Source of the DNA: an uncultured Eubacteriales bacterium
GTDB taxonomy: Bacteria; Bacillota; Clostridia; Oscillospirales; Oscillospiraceae
Direction of reading: 5' to 3'
NCBI GenBank assembly: GCA_900549645.1
Contig: URPD01000034.1
Coordinates: 1-21,027 of the forward strand
DNA: 21,027 bases
A program made the position numbers and the translations under genes. The number at the start of each line of letters is the position of its first letter. The stretch's first letter is position 1. The notes below the pieces were generated by a model, which made no database searches, was not told where the DNA came from, and worked only from the letters and a program-made list of their open reading frames with translations. Positions 14,044 through 20,875 of this stretch are shown piece by piece.

Positions 14044-15312
14044 ATGATAAGATTTTATAATGGCCGCGTACTCAGCTTTGCCGGCGGACTGAAGATCTCA
14101 GACGCCGAGGTCTGGACGGACGGCGGCGTGATAACCCACGTCGGCGCGGCAAAGGAGGACATGCCCGCGTTTGAACGCGAGATTGACCTCAAGGGCGACC
14201 TGCTGATACCCGGCTTCAAGGACGCGCACACGCACACCGCGATGACCTTCCTGCGCTCCTTTGCCGACGATATGCCGCTCGACCGCTGGCTGAGCGAGCA
14301 GGTCTGGCCGAACGAGGCGAAACTGACCGACGAGAGCGTGTACATCTTCACTCAGCTCGGCATCATGGAATACCTCAGCAGCGGCATCACCGCGAGCTTT
14401 GACATGTACGTCCACAACGAAGCCTATGCCAAGGCCAACATCGACAGCGGCTTCCGCACGGTGATATGCTCCGGGCTGAACAACTTCGACCGCGACGTCG
14501 AGAACATCGAGCGCGAGTACCTGCGCTTCAACTCCCTGCACGAGCTGGTGTCCTACCGGCTGGGCATTCACGCGGAGTACACCACCTCCCCGGAGCGCAT
14601 GGAATACATGGCAGGGCTTGCCGAAAAATACCGCGAGCCGTGCTTCATGCACTGCGCCGAGACGAAGGCCGAGGTCGACGGCTGCATTGAGCGCTACGGT
14701 CTGACCCCGCCGATGCTGCTGGACAAAATGGGGCTGTTCCGCTACGGCGGCGGCGGCTACCACTGCACATGGATGAGCGAGGACGACCTGAAGCTCTTCG
14801 CCGAAAAGGGGCTGTGGGCGATCACGAACCCCGCCTCGAACCTCAAGCTCGCAAGCGGCATCGCACCGGTCACGAAGATGCTTGAGCGCGGGATAAACAT
14901 GGCCATCGGCACCGACGGCGCGGCCAGCAACAACGCGCTGGACATGTTCCGCGAGATGTACCTCGCCGCGGCGCTGCAAAAGGTCTATGAGCACGACGCT
15001 TCCGCCTGCCGCGCGGAGGACGTGCTGAAAATGGCCTGCGTCGGCGGAGCGCGCGCGATGGGGCTTCCGGACTGCGACGATATCGCCCCCGGCAAGCGCG
15101 CCGACCTCGTGGTCATAAACCTGCGCCGTCCGAACATGCAGCCGCTCAACAACATCGCGGCGAACATCGTGTACGCAGGCTCAAAGGAGAATGTGCGCCT
15201 GACGATGGTCAACGGCCGTATTCTCTACGAAAACGGCGAATTCTTCATCGGCGAGAAGCCGGAGTATATATACACCGCCGCAAACGCGTTCATGGAGGCG
15301 ATACGGAAATGA
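14044..15312 (+). CDS. mtaD: Amidohydrolase, 5-methylthioadenosine/S-adenosylhomocysteine deaminase-like
   Basis: A 422-residue cytoplasmic metal-dependent hydrolase of the ATZ/TRZ (COG0402) branch. Metal ligands are H62 and H64 (AHTHT), H203 (FMHCAET, with E206 nearby) and D291 (GTDGAASNN). H176 and H240 fall in positions that usually contact the substrate. The TDGAASNNALDMF segment is typical of MTA/SAH deaminases, which convert the adenine of SAH, MTA or 5'-deoxyadenosine to hypoxanthine. Other possible substrates are guanine or s-triazine-like compounds, so the exact reaction is moderately sure. The ATG follows GGGGACAGAG. It lies 37 bases after gatD and overlaps the PHP gene by ATGA. Removal of radical-SAM by-products would suit an anaerobe. 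Confidence 0.85.
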   Translation: MIRFYNGRVLSFAGGLKISDAEVWTDGGVITHVGAAKEDMPAFEREIDLKGDLLIPGFKDAHTHTAMTFLRSFADDMPLDRWLSEQVWPNEAKLTDESVYIFTQLGIMEYLSSGITASFDMYVHNEAYAKANIDSGFRTVICSGLNNFDRDVENIEREYLRFNSLHELVSYRLGIHAEYTTSPERMEYMAGLAEKYREPCFMHCAETKAEVDGCIERYGLTPPMLLDKMGLFRYGGGGYHCTWMSEDDLKLFAEKGLWAITNPASNLKLASGIAPVTKMLERGINMAIGTDGAASNNALDMFREMYLAAALQKVYEHDASACRAEDVLKMACVGGARAMGLPDCDDIAPGKRADLVVINLRRPNMQPLNNIAANIVYAGSKENVRLTMVNGRILYENGEFFIGEKPEYIYTAANAFMEAIRK

Positions 15313-16151
15313 GACGCATCGACCTGCATGTGCACACCACCGCGTCCGACGGGACGTTCACGCCCGCGCAGGTGGTGGAGCTGGCGCGCGACACCGGGCT
15401 TTCCGCCATTGCGATAACCGATCACGACACCGTGTCCGGCTATGCCGAGGCCGCGAAGCGCGGAGCGGAGCTTGGGGTGGAGATAGTCCCCGGCATCGAG
15501 ATAAGCACGAAGTACGGCGGAGCCGTGCATGTGCTGGGCTACTATATCGACATGGAGTCGGACGGGCTGCATCACATTCTCGACTGGATAGTTGAAGACC
15601 GGGACACGCGCGGGCAGAAAATGGCGGAGCTGATGGCCGCCGACGGGCTTCCTGTCAGCTATGAAGCGATGAAAGAGCGCTTCGGCGAGGTCATCGGCAG
15701 GCCGCATTTTGCGCGGCTGCTCGTGGAGCTTGGCTTGGCCAGGGACGTGCAGGACGCGTTCGACCGCTACGTCGAGAAGGGGCAGAAATATTACGTTGGC
15801 CGCACGATACTGCCTATCGAGCGCGCCATCGGCCTGATAATCAAAGCGGGCGGCGTGCCGGTGCTGGCGCATCCGTTCCAGTATAAGCGCGACGACGCGG
15901 GGCTGCGCGAGCTGATAGAATACTGCATCGCACAGGGGCTTCGCGGCATTGAGTGCTATTACACGGGCTACTCGCCGGAGCAGTGCGCGTATCTCGCTGC
16001 GCTCGCGGACGAATACGGGCTTATAAAGACCGGCGGCAGCGATTTTCACGGCGCAAACAAGAAACACATCCTGATCGGCCGCGGGCTTGGCAAGCTTGAG
16101 GTTCCGTACGAGCTGCTCGACGGGCTGAAAAAAGAGCATGAATCCCGATAA
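15309..16151 (+). CDS. PHP-domain phosphoesterase (YciV/RNase AM-like)
   Basis: A 280-residue protein with a complete PHP trinuclear metal site: DLHVHT with H7 and H9, TDHDT (D38, H39, D40), E64 in PGIEIST, H74 (AVHVLGYY), H188 (VLAHPF) and D245/H247 (SDFHG). Length and order fit the TrpH/YciV family, whose characterised members are 3',5'-nucleoside bisphosphate phosphatases or 5'-to-3' exonucleases acting on short RNA. DNA polymerase PHP domains and histidinol phosphatases are other members, but neither fits the context. Its ATG overlaps the deaminase stop (ATGA), so the two are translationally coupled, perhaps linking pAp and SAH/MTA clearance. Stop TAA is followed directly by TAG and then a perfect 17-bp hairpin. 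Confidence 0.88.
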   Translation: MRRIDLHVHTTASDGTFTPAQVVELARDTGLSAIAITDHDTVSGYAEAAKRGAELGVEIVPGIEISTKYGGAVHVLGYYIDMESDGLHHILDWIVEDRDTRGQKMAELMAADGLPVSYEAMKERFGEVIGRPHFARLLVELGLARDVQDAFDRYVEKGQKYYVGRTILPIERAIGLIIKAGGVPVLAHPFQYKRDDAGLRELIEYCIAQGLRGIECYYTGYSPEQCAYLAALADEYGLIKTGGSDFHGANKKHILIGRGLGKLEVPYELLDGLKKEHESR

Positions 16152-16155
16152 TAGC

Positions 16156-16195
16156 AGCGTCCCCCTGCTTTCCAAACCGAAAGCAGGGGGACGCT
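16156..16195. terminator. Perfect 17-bp hairpin between convergent genes, no U-tract
   Basis: AGCGTCCCCCTGCTTTC (16156-16172) and its exact complement (16179-16195) flank a 6-base loop, five bases past the PHP stop. Neither strand has a T-run afterwards. It sits between convergent genes, so it could work as a bidirectional transcript end or be a small palindromic repeat unit. Confidence 0.6.
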
Positions 16196-16229
16196 TGCAA
16201 ATAGTAACGTACTTTTGGCAGTTATGTTT

Positions 16230-16748
16230 TCATCCCTTTTCGCCGTGGGTCATCAGATACTCGGTAAGCTGATCCAGAAGCGCGGTATCAAGCGGATGAT
16301 ATATCAGGAAGCCGTCGTGATGCGGGCGGCTGACGACGATCTGTCTGCCGGTCAGGACAAGGCTGCACGTCTCGTCCGCAGATGCACCCCAAACGAGGAT
16401 GAGCGTAACGCTCCTGCCGTCATAGGCATTATCGCTCCCGGCTGAGTCCACAGCCCAAGGCAGGAGATTGCGGAAATCCTCCCTGTACCCGCTCCGGCAG
16501 AGAAGCGAAAGAATGTCTTGACACTCTTCGTCGTCCTCCGCCGTCGAAGTTGGGATCGTATAGCTCTCCATGTACGGCGCGCCGTCCCGGTTCCCTCCGA
16601 GAACTGCGGTTCCGGACAGGCTTGAGATGGTCTTCGGATCGGCGGATGTCATTTGCTCGAACGTGCGCGGCATCAGCCGCCAGACGCATAGGCCGAGCAG
16701 CAGAATTGCAAGCAGCAGTACGATGCATTTTTTCGTCCCGGTTCGCAT
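16230..16748 (-). CDS. Small membrane-anchored protein of unknown function
   Basis: I do not recognise this 172-residue protein. It begins with MRTGTKK, then a hydrophobic segment CIVLLLAILLLGLCVWRL (about residues 8-25), consistent with a signal anchor. The cysteine in LLLGLC is not in a good lipobox because leucine precedes it. About 145 extracytoplasmic residues follow, rich in Ser, Asp and Glu, with a pattern of short strands and no catalytic motif I know. The ATG at 16748 was chosen over a GTG nine bases earlier because a strong GGAGGTGA ends five bases upstream of the ATG. It has its own good promoter, is convergent with the PHP gene and divergent from the oxidoreductase. Stop is TGA at 16230-16232. 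Confidence 0.7.
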   Translation of the reverse strand: MRTGTKKCIVLLLAILLLGLCVWRLMPRTFEQMTSADPKTISSLSGTAVLGGNRDGAPYMESYTIPTSTAEDDEECQDILSLLCRSGYREDFRNLLPWAVDSAGSDNAYDGRSVTLILVWGASADETCSLVLTGRQIVVSRPHHDGFLIYHPLDTALLDQLTEYLMTHGEKG

Positions 16749-16778
16749 AGGACTCACCTCCGTTTTTATTCTGCTTTT

Positions 16779-16807
16779 ATTTTACCAGACGGCCGGTACA
16801 TTTGCAA
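16779..16807 (-). promoter_or_regulatory. Promoter of the small membrane-protein gene
   Basis: On the minus strand TTGCAA (16802-16807), a 17-bp spacer and TAAAAT (16779-16784) with an extended -10 TGG. The same -35 hexamer and spacing are used by the murC promoter. The start site would be near 16772, giving a leader of about 25 bases. Confidence 0.75.
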
Positions 16808-16862
16808 TGCGTCAGTAAACGCACACCGCATTTCCCACATACATTATTCACACATAGTTCAC

Positions 16863-16892
16863 TTGACAAACCGCTGTGAACCGTGGTACTCT
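16863..16892 (+). promoter_or_regulatory. Promoter of the FAD oxidoreductase gene
   Basis: A consensus TTGACA (16863-16868), an 18-bp spacer and TACTCT (16887-16892), preceded by TGG as an extended -10. The start site is expected near 16899, giving a structured leader of about 113 bases. Confidence 0.7.
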
Positions 16893-16899
16893 AAGCGAG

Positions 16900-16990
16900 G
16901 ATATTGATAGCAATATCTTTGTTTTCTGCCGTTTTACTGCTGTTGATTCCCTGTTTTCGGGAGCATAGCATACGCGGCAGCTATTTTTTT
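16900..16990 (+). promoter_or_regulatory. Structured leader: start-site palindrome plus terminator-like hairpin
   Basis: GATATTG-ATAG-CAATATC (16900-16917) is a perfect 7-bp inverted repeat at the predicted transcription start; it could be an operator or a 5'-end hairpin. Further on CTGCCG (16926-16931) pairs with CGGCAG (16975-16980), with nested pairings TGCT/AGCA and TCCC/GGGA inside. CTATTTTTTT follows directly (16981-16990), just before the ribosome binding site. This resembles a leader terminator, or the end of a small RNA of about 90 bases. No known riboswitch class was recognised. Confidence 0.5.
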
Positions 16991-17011
16991 GTCTGATTGG
17001 AGAGATACACC

Positions 17012-18379
17012 ATGGACTATGACGTTATCATCGTGGGCGCAGGCCCCGGAGGAATATTTACCGCCTACGAACTGGCGAAGGCAGACAGAGCACTGAAGAT
17101 CGGCGTATTTGAGCTGGGCAAGCCGCTCGACAAGCGCAAATGCCCCATCGACGGCAAGAAGATCAAATCCTGCGTCAAGTGTCCCACCTGCGCGATTATG
17201 AGCGGCTTCGGCGGCGCGGGCGCGTTCTCCGACGGCAAGTACAACATCACAAACCAGTTCGGCGGCACGCTGTTCGAGTATGTCGGCAAGCAGGAAGCCA
17301 TCGACCTGATGAAGTACGTGGACGAGATAAACCTCTCCCACGGCGGCGAGGGCACCAAGCTCTACTCCACCGCCAACACCAAAATCAAGCGCACCTGCCT
17401 TGAAAACGGCCTGCACCTGCTCGACGCGCAGGTTCGCCATCTCGGCACCGACATAAACTACGTCGTCCTCGGCAACATTTTCAACGAGCTGAAGGACAAG
17501 GTCGATTTCCACTTCAACACCGCCGTCAGCGGCGTGAAGAAAACCGCCGACGGCTACGAGGTCGAGGCCGGCGGCACGGCCTACACCTGCAAATACTGCG
17601 TCGTCTCCGTCGGCCGCAGCGGCAGCAAGTGGATGGAGTCCGTCTGCGAGAGCATGGACATCCCCACCCACTCCAACCGAGTCGACATCGGCGTGCGCGT
17701 GGAGTTGCCCGCGGACGTATTCTCCCACCTGACCGACGAGCTGTACGAGAGTAAGATCGTCTACCGCACGGAGAAGTTTGAAGACCTCGTGCGCACCTTC
17801 TGCATGAACCCGCACGGCGTTGTCGTCAACGAGAACACCAACGGCATCGTCACCGTCAACGGCCACAGCTACGAGGACAAGAGCAAGCACACCGAGAACA
17901 CCAACTTCGCCCTGCTCGTAAGCAAGCATTTCTCCGAGCCGTTCAAGGATTCCAACGGCTACGGCGAGAGCATCGCGCGCCTGTCCAACATGCTGGGCGG
18001 CGGCGTCATCGTCCAGCGCTTCGGCGATCTCGTCCGCGGCCGCCGCAGTACACAGCGCCGCATCGACGAGAGCTTCGTCACTCCGACCCTCGCCGCCACC
18101 CCCGGCGACCTGAGCCTCGTCATGCCCAAGCGCATCCTTGACGGCATCATTGAGATGATCTACGCGCTCGACAAGATCGCCCCCGGCACCGCGAACGACG
18201 ATACCCTGCTCTACGGCGTCGAGGTCAAGTTCTACAACATGGAGGTTGAGATCGACAGCAACCTCCAGACCAAGAGCGACGGCCTGTACGTCATCGGCGA
18301 CTGCTCCGGCGTGACGCACTCTCTGTCCCATGCCTCCGCCAGCGGCGTGCACGTCGCGCGCCACATTCTCGCCAGATGA
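17012..18379 (+). CDS. FAD-dependent oxidoreductase/dehydrogenase (COG2509 type)
   Basis: A 455-residue flavoprotein. The N-terminal dinucleotide-binding motif VGAGPGG (8-14) binds FAD, and the C-terminal GLYVIGDCSGVTHSLSHA segment contacts the flavin, as in large two-dinucleotide-domain oxidoreductases. A cysteine group C44-x9-C54-x2-C57-x2-C60 is followed by SGFGGAGAFSDGKYN, a signature of the COG2509 family of uncharacterised FAD-dependent dehydrogenases. The cysteines could bind a metal or iron-sulfur centre or be redox-active. The physiological substrate is unknown. The ATG at 17012 follows GGAGAG; an in-frame TTG at 16997 lies before that ribosome binding site and is rejected. The gene has its own promoter and structured leader and is followed 80 bases later by the flippase gene. 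Confidence 0.87.
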   Translation: MDYDVIIVGAGPGGIFTAYELAKADRALKIGVFELGKPLDKRKCPIDGKKIKSCVKCPTCAIMSGFGGAGAFSDGKYNITNQFGGTLFEYVGKQEAIDLMKYVDEINLSHGGEGTKLYSTANTKIKRTCLENGLHLLDAQVRHLGTDINYVVLGNIFNELKDKVDFHFNTAVSGVKKTADGYEVEAGGTAYTCKYCVVSVGRSGSKWMESVCESMDIPTHSNRVDIGVRVELPADVFSHLTDELYESKIVYRTEKFEDLVRTFCMNPHGVVVNENTNGIVTVNGHSYEDKSKHTENTNFALLVSKHFSEPFKDSNGYGESIARLSNMLGGGVIVQRFGDLVRGRRSTQRRIDESFVTPTLAATPGDLSLVMPKRILDGIIEMIYALDKIAPGTANDDTLLYGVEVKFYNMEVEIDSNLQTKSDGLYVIGDCSGVTHSLSHASASGVHVARHILAR

Positions 18380-18400
18380 GCCGCAAATTCCCCCGTTCCC

Positions 18401-18429
18401 TTGATTTCTTGCCCCATAAGGAGTATATT
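18401..18429 (+). promoter_or_regulatory. Promoter of the flippase gene
   Basis: TTGATT (18401-18406), a 17-bp spacer and TATATT (18424-18429) lie just after the oxidoreductase stop. The spacer contains GCCCCATAAGG, which recurs in inverted form in the HU leader. Its start site near 18436 would leave a leader of about 25 bases before the flippase start. Confidence 0.7.
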
Positions 18430-18459
18430 GGTAAGCACGTGGCGGCAAGGAGGGAACCG

Positions 18460-20103
18460 ATGGATAAGGTAAAAGGACAAAACTACATGCATGGCGCCGC
18501 CATCCTCACTATCGGCGTCATCATTATGAAGCTGCTGGGCTTCATTTACAAAATCCCACTCGGCAACATTCTCGGCGACGAGGGATATTCCATGTTCCTC
18601 AGCGCCTACAATATATACAACGTCTTTTTCGCGCTGGCGACTGCCGGTCTGCCGGTTGCGCTGTCGCGCCTTGTCGCGGAGGCGGACGCGAACGGCCGCG
18701 CCCGGCAGGAGGAAAAGACCTTCCGCGTCGCGCGCAGGACGTTTTTCGTCATCGGCCTTGTGTTTGCGCTGATACTGTTTCTGCTGCCCGACTGGCTCGC
18801 CGCGACCTACCTTGAAAATCCCGATGCCGCGCCCGGCATCCGCGCCATGGCTCCGGCGATTCTGCTCGTGTGCCTTGTCTCGGCCTACCGCGGCTATTGT
18901 CAGGGCAACGGCAACATGATTCCTACGACCGTGGACGAGGTGCTGGAGGTGCTGTTCAAGGTCATCTCCGGACTCATCCTCGCCTCGGTTGCGATGAAGC
19001 AGGGGCTTGGCCGCCCAACCGCGTCGGCAGGCGCGATACTCGGCGTATCCATCGGCTCGGTCGTGTCGCTGCTGTACATGGTGTTTTACAAGCGCCGCAA
19101 CTACGACCGGCTCTCCGCGCCCTATTCCTCCGGAATACACGACCCGGACGACACTCCGGACGACGATGATCTGGTCGACTCCACGGGCACGATAATCAAA
19201 AATATCCTGTCCATCGGCATCCCTATCGCCTTCGGCGCGTGCATCATGGCCATCCTCAACAGCATTGACTCGAAGCTGTGCATGAACCGGCTCCAGTCCG
19301 CCGCAGGCTTCAGCTACTACGAGGCGAAAGTTCTCTACGGCGTGTACGGCAAGGCGCAGACGCTCTTCAATCTCCCCGCCGCGTTCATCACCCCGCTCAC
19401 CGTCGCCATAGTTCCGGCGATCTCCGGCACAATTGCGCGCCGTGCGCATACGGACGCCGCCAAGATCGGCGAGGACTCCATGCGTATCTCCGCCGTCATC
19501 GGTATGCCGATGGGCGTGGGGCTTACGGTGCTGGCCGATCCCATTATGAACGTCCTATACCCGAACAGCAACGAGGCCGGCCCCGGCCTTCTCGCGGTGA
19601 TGGGTATCGCGTCGTTCTTCGTGTGCGTGGTGCTGATGGAAAACGCCATTCTTCAGGCATCCGGCAAGGAGAAGTTCACGATGATAACGATGATCGTGGG
19701 CGGCCTTGTCAAGATACTGGTCAACTGGTTTCTCGTCGCACAGCGGCAGATAAATATCTACGGCGCGCCTATCGGGACGCTGGTGAGCTACATCACGATG
19801 ACGGTTCTGAATTTTGTGTTCATGTGCGCCGTGCTTGACGAGCGGCCGCATCTGCTCAGAATATTCGCCCGCCCGCTGATATCCAGTCTCGCCATGGGTG
19901 CTTCCGCGTGGGCGGTGTACGGGCTTGTCTCCCGCTTCATCGGCTCCGGCTGGAAGCAGACGGCGGCGAGTATGCTGCTCGCGGTCATCGTCGCGGTGGT
20001 GGTTTACGTTGTGTCCGTCGTGGTGCTGCGCGCAGTGACGAGCGAGGATATGAAGCTCATCCCCGGCGGCGAAAAGATTGCGAAGCTGCTGCACATCCGC
20101 TGA
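18460..20103 (+). CDS. MurJ/SpoVB/YabM-like polysaccharide (lipid II) flippase family protein
   Basis: A 547-residue integral membrane protein of the MOP superfamily, with about 14 hydrophobic segments from residue 15 to 540. The N-terminal GAAILTIGVIIMKLLGFIYK and PLGNILGDEGYSMFLSAYNI are typical of Firmicute SpoVB/YtgP/YabM proteins. These move lipid-linked cell-wall precursors across the membrane in growth or spore-cortex formation; which lipid is carried here is not shown. The ATG at 18460 is chosen because AAGGAGGG precedes it. An in-frame ATG at 18376 overlaps the oxidoreductase stop but has no ribosome binding site and would add a non-conserved extension. In Bacillus the homologue yabM lies near yabN (mazG) and yabO; here the MazG gene is absent and HU follows. 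Confidence 0.9.
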   Translation: MDKVKGQNYMHGAAILTIGVIIMKLLGFIYKIPLGNILGDEGYSMFLSAYNIYNVFFALATAGLPVALSRLVAEADANGRARQEEKTFRVARRTFFVIGLVFALILFLLPDWLAATYLENPDAAPGIRAMAPAILLVCLVSAYRGYCQGNGNMIPTTVDEVLEVLFKVISGLILASVAMKQGLGRPTASAGAILGVSIGSVVSLLYMVFYKRRNYDRLSAPYSSGIHDPDDTPDDDDLVDSTGTIIKNILSIGIPIAFGACIMAILNSIDSKLCMNRLQSAAGFSYYEAKVLYGVYGKAQTLFNLPAAFITPLTVAIVPAISGTIARRAHTDAAKIGEDSMRISAVIGMPMGVGLTVLADPIMNVLYPNSNEAGPGLLAVMGIASFFVCVVLMENAILQASGKEKFTMITMIVGGLVKILVNWFLVAQRQINIYGAPIGTLVSYITMTVLNFVFMCAVLDERPHLLRIFARPLISSLAMGASAWAVYGLVSRFIGSGWKQTAASMLLAVIVAVVVYVVSVVVLRAVTSEDMKLIPGGEKIAKLLHIR

Positions 20104-20146
20104 ACGCCGGAATCGCAAAAAAGCTTTAAAAATCAACGCGCAGGGC

Positions 20147-20175
20147 TTGATAATAGTCAGGTTTTGTGGTAATAT
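20147..20175 (+). promoter_or_regulatory. Promoter of the HU gene
   Basis: TTGATA (20147-20152), a 17-bp spacer and TAATAT (20170-20175) with an extended -10 TGG. The start would be near 20182, giving a leader of about 105 bases. Confidence 0.78.
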
Positions 20176-20186
20176 CTGCGTTGTTG

Positions 20187-20262
20187 CCTTATGGGGCAGA
20201 AAGATAAAGAAATGAGTATTCTGCCGCATTTTCGGGCAGACTCATCATAAACATGGCATGAG
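20187..20262 (+). promoter_or_regulatory. Structured HU mRNA leader with two alternative hairpins
   Basis: ATGAGT-ATT-CTGCC (20212-20225) can pair with GGCAG-ACTCAT (20235-20245) across a 9-base loop, giving 11 pairs with a 3-base bulge. Its 3' arm CTCAT (20241-20245) can instead pair with ATGAG (20258-20262), close to the AGGAGG at 20273-20278. The element CCTTATGGGGC at 20187-20197 is the inverted copy of the one in the flippase promoter. Function is inference. Confidence 0.4.
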
Positions 20263-20286
20263 CCACATTTTTAGGAGGATACACAC

Positions 20287-20562
20287 ATGAATAAAGCTGA
20301 ACTCGTATCTGCCGTTGCAGAAAAGACCGGCATGTCCAAGAAGGACAGCGAGAAGGCAGTCAACGCCGCATTCGACACCATCACCGAGGCTCTGGCCGCA
20401 GGCGACAAGGTCCAGCTCGTCGGTTTCGGCGCGTTTGAAGTCAAGGAGCGCGGCGCGCGCATAGGCCGCAACCCCAAGACCAAGGAAGAGATCGAGATCC
20501 CCGCGTCCCGCGTTGCTTCTTTCAAGGTCGGCAAGGCTCTCAAAGAGGCTGTCACCAAGTAA
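20287..20562 (+). CDS. hup: DNA-binding protein HU
   Basis: A 91-residue nucleoid protein of the HU/IHF family that binds and bends DNA as a dimer. It shows MNKAELVSAVAEKTGMSKKD at the N-terminus, the GFGAFEVKERGARIGRNP core, and the beta-arm tip RNPKT at about 63-67, whose proline intercalates into DNA. Size and charge are normal. The ATG has AGGAGG eight bases upstream. It has its own promoter and a strong terminator, so it is probably expressed at high level independently of the flippase and rqcP. In many clostridia HU lies between MazG and YabO/RqcP genes, which agrees with this location. Confidence 0.97.
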   Translation: MNKAELVSAVAEKTGMSKKDSEKAVNAAFDTITEALAAGDKVQLVGFGAFEVKERGARIGRNPKTKEEIEIPASRVASFKVGKALKEAVTK

Positions 20563-20573
20563 TTTTTGATTAT

Positions 20574-20611
20574 AAAAAGCAGCCGCATTTGCTATAATGC
20601 GGCTGCTTTTT
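20574..20611 (+). terminator. Intrinsic terminator of the HU gene
   Basis: AAAAAGCAGCCGCATT (20574-20589) and its exact complement (20596-20611) form a perfect 16-bp stem with a 6-base loop ending in TTTTT. It lies 11 bases after the HU stop and 17 bases before rqcP, so rqcP depends on read-through or a promoter within this short gap. Confidence 0.95.
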
Positions 20612-20628
20612 GGTATTGAGGAGTTAAT

Positions 20629-20868
20629 ATGAGACTGGATAAATATTTAAAGGTCTCCCGCCTGATAAAGCGCCGCAGCGTTGCGAACGATGCCTGCGAC
20701 GGCGAGCGCGTGAGCGTGAACGGGCGGCAGGTCAAGGCCAGCTATCAGGTCAAGGTGGGCGACGTTATCGAAATTGCGTTCGGCCAGCGCACCGTCAAGG
20801 TCGAGGTCACGGAGGTCAACGAGGTTGCCAACAAGTCCAACGCCGCCGCGATGTATAAGGAGATTTGA
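20629..20868 (+). CDS. rqcP: RNA-binding S4-domain protein RqcP (YabO)
   Basis: A 79-residue single-domain protein made almost wholly of an S4 RNA-binding fold: RLDKYLKVSRLIKRRSVAND (2-21), SVNGRQVKASYQVKVGD and a basic C-terminal strand. In Bacillus, RqcP works with RqcH on obstructed 50S subunits, promoting alanine tailing of stalled nascent chains in ribosome quality control. HslR-type heat-shock S4 proteins are related, but are longer. The ATG follows GAGGAG closely and the family N-terminus (MRLDKYL) starts there. Neighbouring HU and the YabM-like flippase match the Firmicute yab region; yabP, yabQ and divIC, often next, would lie beyond the window if present. Confidence 0.93.
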   Translation: MRLDKYLKVSRLIKRRSVANDACDGERVSVNGRQVKASYQVKVGDVIEIAFGQRTVKVEVTEVNEVANKSNAAAMYKEI

Positions 20869-20875
20869 GGGCGGC

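Noticed and set aside
16904..16995. TTG-initiated hydrophobic small frame in the oxidoreductase leader
   Set aside because: It would start within a few bases of the predicted transcript start with no room for a ribosome binding site, and shows no regulatory codon run.
16934..18448. 504-codon minus-strand frame opposite the oxidoreductase
   Set aside because: Low-complexity Val/Asp/Ala/Gly composition and no motifs; the plus strand has clear FAD-binding signatures.
18376..18459. Upstream ATG for the flippase overlapping the oxidoreductase stop
   Set aside because: No ribosome binding site, the extension is not family-like, and the AAGGAGGG-preceded ATG at 18460 and an intervening promoter fit better.
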